From: a virus
Reading direction: 5' to 3' (one strand)
Length of the DNA: 34,909 nt
Virus record (IMG/VR): IMGVR_UViG_3300034283_000153
Span: 1 to 34,909 of that record
The notes under the pieces were generated by a model that did no database searches, had not been told where the DNA came from, and saw nothing but the letters and a program-made list of their open reading frames with translations. The position numbers and the translations under genes were made by a program. This document shows, piece after piece, positions 30,703-34,909 of the stretch; positions within the stretch are counted from its first letter, which is position 1; every line of letters starts with the position of its first letter.

Positions 30703-30965
30703 TGGCTCTGAAAATCTCTATCCCCACAAGCAACGTAGGCGTTCCATTCACAGACGCATACGCCCGTATCACCAACATCTTTGGCAACAAAGATCAGGTG
30801 CAATACCAAGTGTCTGTGTCTGCCAATGCTGATGCTCGCCACGCAAACGCACAGGAAGTGGCACAACACGCTTTCTACTGCCCAACCCCGCAAGGCAACT
30901 TGATGGATGGGTTGTACGCCGATCTCAAGCAGCAGGCTGGCTTTGAAGACGCAGAGGACTGCTGA
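30702..30965 (+). CDS. Small protein of the fibre cassette
   Basis: The 87 residues begin ALKISIPTSNVGVPFTDAYA, with alternating beta strands (YARITNIFGNKDQVQYQVSV) and a helical acidic end (DLKQQAGFEDAEDC). Similar small proteins follow fibre genes in several aquatic phages (from memory). Overlaps on both sides (TAATG and TGATG) show coupling. Function not known; assembly or attachment of the fibres is a guess. Confidence 0.6.
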   Translation: MALKISIPTSNVGVPFTDAYARITNIFGNKDQVQYQVSVSANADARHANAQEVAQHAFYCPTPQGNLMDGLYADLKQQAGFEDAEDC

Positions 30966-31228
30966 TGTCATGGGACGAACTGGAAGCCATCGGCAAAACC
31001 GATGACATCCGTGATGTGACGCAGGCCCGCGAGGACTTGGCCAGGCTGTGCCTTCGGGTGTTTGGCACTGAGGACGGCCAGAAGATGCTGGACTGGATGC
31101 GCCAGATGTATGTGAATGTGCCCATCGCCGTGCCGGGCACAGACCCATCTCATGCTTTCTATGCCGAAGGGTGCAGAAGTGTGGTGAGGGACATTGAGGC
31201 ACGGTTAATTCAATCAAGGAAAATATGA
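30965..31228 (+). CDS. Bbp19-like small structural-region protein
   Basis: The 87 residues include LARLCLRVFGTEDGQKMLDW, MRQMY, and then HAFYAEGCRSVVRDIEARLI. The pattern 'F.T.dGq..Ld.lr ... A...EG.R..vr.I...i' matches the Bbp19 family named from Bordetella phage BPP-1 and found beside podovirus head genes. Role unknown. It overlaps the scaffold gene by ATGA (31225). Confidence 0.7.
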   Translation: MSWDELEAIGKTDDIRDVTQAREDLARLCLRVFGTEDGQKMLDWMRQMYVNVPIAVPGTDPSHAFYAEGCRSVVRDIEARLIQSRKI

Positions 31229-32019
31229 CTGACACAAATGACCAACCCGGTGGCAGCACCGGCCTATTGGACAGCGTGACCGTTGAAGACACCAACGCAG
31301 CAGCAGCTGCCAACCCCGCAGCTGCAGAGATCGACCACAAGGGCGCAGACACACCTGTGGAGCCAGGCAAGATCCCTGGCGCTCCAATTGACCGCCCAGA
31401 GTGGCTGCCAGAAAACTTTTGGAACGGCGACAAGGGCGAGGCCAACTACGAGGCCATGGCCAAGAGTTGGGGCGACATGCGCAAGCTGGTCAGCACCGGC
31501 AAGCACAAAGCCCCAGATGGCGGCAAGTACGACACAACCTCGCTGGCTTGGGCTGGTGACGTCGAGCAAGACCCGCTGGCCAAGAATTACGTTGGCTGGG
31601 CGCAGAAGTGGGGTATTTCCCAAGCAGCCTTTGACGAGCTGGCCACCCAGGTCAACGAGATGGCCGTTGCCAATCAGGAGCCTGCCATTGACACGGCTGC
31701 CGAGCTGAAGGCTCTTGGCCCCAATGCCAACGCCGTGGTGGATGGCATGGTTAATTGGGCGCGTGGCATGGTCCAAAAGGGCATTTGGGGCGCTGATGAT
31801 TTTGAGGAATTCAAGATTATGGGCGGCACAGCCAACGGCATGCGTGCCTTGATGAAGATCCGCGAAGCCTACGAGGGGCGCATTCCCTTGCAGTCTGCGC
31901 CGACTGAGGGTGCGCCCAGCAAGGAAGAGCTGTACCAGATGGTTGGCGATCCAAAGTACAAGACAGACGCAGCGTATCGCCAAAAGGTTGAACGTATGTT
32001 CCAGCAGTACGCTGGCTGA
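31225..32019 (+). CDS. Capsid assembly scaffolding protein
   Basis: This 264-residue acidic protein has a disordered Asp/Thr/Ala-rich N terminus, then RPEWLPENFWNGDKGEANYE and AMAKSWGDMRKLV. That motif is shared by podovirus scaffolds and assembly proteins. It is otherwise helical, with a charged C-terminal segment (YRQKVERMFQQYAG) of the type that touches the capsid. It sits right before the capsid gene, as in T7 (gp9, gp10). A double-hairpin terminator follows. It is present in the prohead and lost on maturation. Confidence 0.85.
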   Translation: MTDTNDQPGGSTGLLDSVTVEDTNAAAAANPAAAEIDHKGADTPVEPGKIPGAPIDRPEWLPENFWNGDKGEANYEAMAKSWGDMRKLVSTGKHKAPDGGKYDTTSLAWAGDVEQDPLAKNYVGWAQKWGISQAAFDELATQVNEMAVANQEPAIDTAAELKALGPNANAVVDGMVNWARGMVQKGIWGADDFEEFKIMGGTANGMRALMKIREAYEGRIPLQSAPTEGAPSKEELYQMVGDPKYKTDAAYRQKVERMFQQYAG

Positions 32020-32030
32020 TTCTCCAAGGA

Positions 32031-32078
32031 GGCCGCGCAAGCGGTTGCCACTTGACCCGCTTCGGCGGGTCTTTTTTT
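32031..32078 (+). terminator. Tandem tetraloop hairpins and U tract after the scaffold gene
   Basis: The first hairpin is GGCCGC (32031-32036), loop GCAA, GCGGTT (32041-32046). The second is GACCCGC (32054-32060), loop TTCG, GCGGGTC (32065-32071), followed by seven T residues. The second is a textbook intrinsic terminator with a stable UUCG loop; the first has a GNRA loop. Confidence 0.85.
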
Positions 32079-32097
32079 GTCTTGTCAAGTGCTGCGT

Positions 32098-32125
32098 TTG
32101 CGTTTTGTACAAACTGTCCTACAAT
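32098..32125 (+). promoter_or_regulatory. Candidate promoter for the capsid gene
   Basis: TTGCGT (32098-32103), 16-base spacer, TACAAT (32120-32125). It lies just downstream of the terminator and about 145 bases before the capsid start, so it would restart transcription at high level for the capsid genes. The -10 is identical to that proposed for the tail fibre. Confidence 0.5.
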
Positions 32126-32268
32126 TACCACAAGGACTACCGGGTAACCGGCCCCGACCGCAGTGACGATGCTGACGATTGGCTGGCGTAAGCAGCAAGC
32201 GAAGGCCCAGGCGACTGGCTCACCGAGGCGATAAACCCTGATCCAACTAACCGAATGAGGTAAATCAA
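32126..32268 (+). promoter_or_regulatory. Capsid gene 5' leader
   Basis: About 140 bases between the candidate promoter and ATG 32269 show no convincing gene. The stretch includes CCGGGTAACCGG (32140-32151, self-complementary ends) and ends with GAGGT before the start. A long untranslated leader on the most abundant virion protein may control stability or translation. Confidence 0.45.
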
Positions 32269-33123
32269 ATGGCTGTTTCTCTGTCAAACGCCTTTGTCAC
32301 GCTCTTCGATGCAGAGGTCAAACAGGCTTACCAGGGCAAAGCAATGCTGGTGGGTGCTGTTCGTCAGCGTCGAGGCGTCGAAGGTTCTTCCGTCCGTTTC
32401 CCTAAAGTGGGCCGTGGTGTTGCCACCGCTCGCGTCACTCAGACCGATGTGACTCCAATGAACGTTGGCTTCTCCAACGTCACCTGCACTCTGTCCGACT
32501 GGAACGCCGCTGAATACAGCGACATCTTCAGCCAGCAGAAAGTCAACTTTGACGAGCGCTCTGAGCTTGTGCAAGTGGTTGGTGCTGCCATCGGTCGTCG
32601 CCAGGATCAGCTGATCCTCGACGCACTGAACGCTGCAACCAGCACCGGCACAGTGGCAAACAGCATTGGTGGTGCAAACACCAACATGAACATTGCCAAG
32701 CTGCGCGAAGCTGCAAAGATCTTGAACCAGAAGAACGTGCCTTCCGAGGGCCGCAACATCATCATCCACGCCAACTCTTTGGCTTCGATGTTGGAGCAAA
32801 CCTCGGTGACCAGCTCGGACTTCAACAGCGTCAAGGCTTTGGTCCAAGGTGAGATCAACCAGTTCATGGGCTTCACATTCCATGTGTTGGGTGACCGTTC
32901 CGAAGGTGGCCTGCCCATCGACGGCTCCAGCGACCGCACTCTGTTCGCCTTCCACCGTGACGCCATTGGCTACGCTGAAGGCATCGCCCCTCGCACTGAG
33001 ATCAACTACATCGCCGAAAAGACCAGCTGGCTTGTTAACGCCCTGTTCTCTGCCGGTTCTGTGGCGATTGACAGTGAAGGTATTGTCAAAATCACAGCAC
33101 GCGACACAGCGGCTGCGGCTTAA
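32269..33123 (+). CDS. Major capsid protein
   Basis: This 284-residue protein lies directly after the scaffold. It has an N-arm (SNAFVTLFDAEVKQAYQGKA), a segment FPKVGRGVATARVTQTDVTP, then AAIGRRQDQLILDALNAATS (spine-helix-like) and a beta-rich P-domain. It ends YIAEKTSWLVNALFSAGSVA, typical of the podovirus HK97-fold capsid family. It is expected to form the icosahedral shell. GAGGT lies before ATG 32269, with a private promoter and terminators on both sides suggesting high expression. Confidence 0.9.
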   Translation: MAVSLSNAFVTLFDAEVKQAYQGKAMLVGAVRQRRGVEGSSVRFPKVGRGVATARVTQTDVTPMNVGFSNVTCTLSDWNAAEYSDIFSQQKVNFDERSELVQVVGAAIGRRQDQLILDALNAATSTGTVANSIGGANTNMNIAKLREAAKILNQKNVPSEGRNIIIHANSLASMLEQTSVTSSDFNSVKALVQGEINQFMGFTFHVLGDRSEGGLPIDGSSDRTLFAFHRDAIGYAEGIAPRTEINYIAEKTSWLVNALFSAGSVAIDSEGIVKITARDTAAAA

Positions 33124-33136
33124 TTAGGAGGTCAAA

Positions 33137-33415
33137 ATGGCTTTTATTGCTGACGGCTTCAACACACACGGCGCTTCTAAGGCCGGTAACGCTCCCTCGG
33201 TGCATACTTACAGCACGGCTGATGCCATTGCTGATGTGAACACCTCGGGCTACTTCAACGCCATTGCCTCCATCTTGCGTGTTGGCGATGTCATTTTCTG
33301 CTACACCAGCACTGGTGGCACCGCCGCGATGAGCATCGTGTGGGTGAACTCCAACACTGGCACCGTGGTGGATGTGACCAACGGCACGACCGTTGACGCG
33401 ACCGACTCTGATTAA
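33137..33415 (+). CDS. Small head protein (decoration-like)
   Basis: The 92 residues begin AFIADGFNTHGASKAGNAPS and are beta-rich with Thr/Val/Asp (FNAIASILRVGDVIFCYTST, VWVNSNTGTVVDVTNGTTVD). AGGAGG 6-7 bases before ATG 33137 is the strongest ribosome site in the region, so it is made in quantity alongside capsid. Small beta-rich proteins after the capsid gene often decorate the shell. No exact family assigned. Confidence 0.7.
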   Translation: MAFIADGFNTHGASKAGNAPSVHTYSTADAIADVNTSGYFNAIASILRVGDVIFCYTSTGGTAAMSIVWVNSNTGTVVDVTNGTTVDATDSD

Positions 33416-33433
33416 TTAGAGTTTTAAGGAATG

Positions 33434-33469
33434 GGCCAGCCACTGAGTATTCGGAGGCTGGCCTTTCTT
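33434..33469 (+). terminator. Terminator-like hairpin after the capsid pair
   Basis: GGCCAGCC (33434-33441) pairs perfectly with GGCTGGCC (33456-33463) around a 14-base loop and is followed by TTTCTT. The interrupted T tract suggests a leaky terminator that lowers tail-gene expression relative to capsid. Confidence 0.65.
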
Positions 33470-33485
33470 ACATTGAGAGGTTCAT

Positions 33486-34100
33486 ATGGCAGCCGGAGAC
33501 ACCGCAATCACTATCTGCTCAGACGCCTTGCTTATGCTTGGTGCGAAAGCCATCACATCATTCAACGATGGCACAGATGCGTCCAGTGTGTGCGACCGTC
33601 TGTATCCAGACATCCGCGACTCCACGCTGTCAACGTACCCGTGGAGCTTTACGCTCAAAAAAATCCAGCTTGCACAGCTGATCACCACGCCAACCAGCGT
33701 GTGGAAATACGAATACTTGCTGCCGGGTGACAGACTGTCTGGTCCCCGTGCGGTCTATGACAGCGCATCGCCTGGTGCTCCAGTCCAAAAGGATTGGGAA
33801 ATCCAGGGCGATAAGCTGTTGACCAACTCGCCCACAGTCTTCATTGACTACCAATTCCAAACGCCTGAGTATGCGATGCCAAAGTATTTTGTGCAGCTGC
33901 TCAAGTACATGATGGCCTGGCACTTGGCGCTGCCGATCACCGAACAATCTGACCGCGCTCAATACTGGCAGGGCATTGCCACTGGGGTTGTCGGGGAAAA
34001 CGCTCGCGGTGGCTACATGCGTACAGCCATGAACATTGATGGCCAGGGTCAGCCAACGCGCATAATTGAAGATTACACGCTTATCGCGGTAAGGGGCTGA
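33486..34100 (+). CDS. Tail tubular protein A-like (adaptor)
   Basis: The protein has 204 residues, close to T7 gp11 (196). The typical start ITICSDALLMLGAKAITSFN is followed by CDRLYPDIRDSTLSTYPWSF, then YEYLLPGDRL, FIDYQFQTPEYAMPKYFVQL and ITEQSDRAQYW. It forms the ring joining portal to nozzle. The ribosome site is GAGAGG shortly before ATG 33486. The nozzle gene starts one base after its stop. Confidence 0.92.
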   Translation: MAAGDTAITICSDALLMLGAKAITSFNDGTDASSVCDRLYPDIRDSTLSTYPWSFTLKKIQLAQLITTPTSVWKYEYLLPGDRLSGPRAVYDSASPGAPVQKDWEIQGDKLLTNSPTVFIDYQFQTPEYAMPKYFVQLLKYMMAWHLALPITEQSDRAQYWQGIATGVVGENARGGYMRTAMNIDGQGQPTRIIEDYTLIAVRG

Positions 34101-34101
34101 G

Positions 34102-34909
34102 ATGCCACGTTTCGTCGATATTCAGAGCAACTTCACCACGGGTGAGCTTGACCCGCTGCTGCGTGCGCGGGTTGATCTGCAGCAATACAACAATGCGTTG
34201 TCCAAAGCCACAAACGTTGTAATTCAGCCACAAGGTGGCTTGCGCCGCAGGCCGGGGACAAAGCACATCATTGAGCTGCCAAACACCAGCACACCATCTG
34301 CTGGCAATGGTGTGCGCCTTGTCCCGTTTGAGTTTTCCGTTGATGACTCCTACATGCTTTGCTTTACGCATCAGCGCATGTACATCATCAAGAACGGGGT
34401 TGTGCAAGCCAACATCAACGGCGGTGGCTTAAGCTACCTGGCTGTGTCGTCGATCACCAGCGCCATGCTGGATGACATGTGCTGGACGCAATCTGCCGAC
34501 ACCTTGATTGTGGTGCATCCCGATCTGCAGCCTGTGCGTATTACGCGCACCAGCGACACAGCGTGGACGGCCACAGCCATCACATTTGATAGCATCCCCA
34601 AGTACGCATACAACATCGACTTCCACACAAACAATGGATCGACACTGACACCATCTGCGGTGTCTGGCAATGTGACGCTGACCGCCTCAACAACGCACCA
34701 CGACAGTGGTTCAGCGCAAGCTGGAAGCAGCACCACCATCACGCTCAAAAACACTTCCAGTGCAACTGATGATATCTACAACGGCATGTATGTCACCATC
34801 ACCAGTGGCACAGGTGCTGGACAGATTAGGATCATTGAGGACTATGTCGGCAGCACCAAGGTGGCGACCGTTAACATCCCATTTTCTCCAGCACCAAACG
34901 GAACCAGCA
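34102..34909 (+). CDS. Tail tubular protein B-like (nozzle) protein, N-terminal part (continues at base 1)
   Basis: The N terminus reads PRFVDIQSNFTTGELDPLLR, ARVDLQQYNNAL, then a Gly-Gly-Leu-Arg-Arg-Arg-Pro-Gly-Thr run and VRLVPFEFSVDDSYMLCFTH. The Phe-x-x-GEL-x-P-L-x-x-R-VDL...GGLRRRPGT pattern marks the podovirus nozzle family. 246 codons lie before the repeated 70 bases; the frame is open at 34909 and continues through 1-1482 to give about 739 residues. It follows tail tubular protein A by one base, as in T7-type tails. Confidence 0.9.
   Translation, partial: MPRFVDIQSNFTTGELDPLLRARVDLQQYNNALSKATNVVIQPQGGLRRRPGTKHIIELPNTSTPSAGNGVRLVPFEFSVDDSYMLCFTHQRMYIIKNGVVQANINGGGLSYLAVSSITSAMLDDMCWTQSADTLIVVHPDLQPVRITRTSDTAWTATAITFDSIPKYAYNIDFHTNNGSTLTPSAVSGNVTLTASTTHHDSGSAQAGSSTTITLKNTSSATDDIYNGMYVTITSGTGAGQIRIIEDYVGSTKVATVNIPFSPAPNGTS
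34840..34909. repeat. Right copy of 70-bp terminal redundancy
   Basis: Identical to 1-70. Removing one copy closes the nozzle gene in frame, the expected result for a complete circular contig. Confidence 0.95.

Noticed and set aside
1-34909. tRNA, rRNA or insertion sequences
   Set aside because: No cloverleaf-like CCA-ended segments, ribosomal RNA motifs, transposase genes or terminal inverted repeats were recognised by eye; a dedicated scan could still find a degenerate tRNA.

Overview
The window is a complete tailed-phage genome, not a bacterial chromosome segment. The first 70 bases are repeated exactly as the last 70 (1-70 = 34840-34909). The gene starting at 34102 runs off the right end and resumes in frame at base 1. 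The natural unit is therefore circular or circularly permuted, with about 34,839 unique bases. Virion genes follow a podovirus plan: T7-type head-tail connector (portal), scaffold, capsid, two tail-tubular proteins, three internal/ejection proteins and a fibre with a T7-type anchor. There is no phage RNA polymerase or DNA polymerase, so host enzymes must be used. The GC-rich coding, two-component outer-membrane spanins and protein styles suggest a Gram-negative host, probably a freshwater betaproteobacterium; the host is inference.

Layout. 1-9282: tail nozzle protein (end), gp14-like protein, and three large proteins likely ejected with the DNA. 9316-11311: tail fibre and a small fibre-linked protein. 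11308-13997: a lysis cassette crowded with small membrane proteins (XhlA-like, holin-like, lipoprotein, nested Rz/Rz1, GH19 endolysin). 13991-18048, minus strand: an early recombination operon with a RecT annealing protein, a YqaJ-type exonuclease, a winged-helix protein, a small serine recombinase and several short unknowns. 18049-18222: a divergent control region with a perfect 12-bp palindrome inside the leftward promoter and a probably leaderless rightward transcript. 18223-22068, plus strand: an early operon with a ribbon-helix-helix protein, RusA resolvase, a zinc-ribbon protein, a sigma region-4-like protein and a replication protein that appears to carry a lambda-like origin inside its own gene. 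22069-22424: structured, probably non-coding DNA with a terminator. 22425-34909: SSB-like protein, small and large terminase, a GNAT-like protein, small basic proteins, portal, a fibre/adhesin cassette (collagen-like and YadA-head-like), scaffold, capsid, a small head protein and tail tubular protein A, running into the wrapped nozzle gene.

Working together: the divergent region sets leftward (recombination) against rightward (replication and regulation) transcription. The O-like protein would open the internal origin. RecT, the exonuclease, RusA and the SSB-like protein would process replicating DNA. The sigma-like protein is a candidate late activator. Structural genes are almost all translationally coupled (ATGA, GTGA, TGATG overlaps), with terminator-like hairpins around the capsid genes that probably tune subunit ratios.

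The points most worth a second look are: a DNA-glycosylase-like (HhH-GPD) signature in an ejection protein, the in-gene origin, the structured non-coding block, the SSB-like tip on a small early/late-boundary protein, and the adhesin cassette between portal and scaffold.
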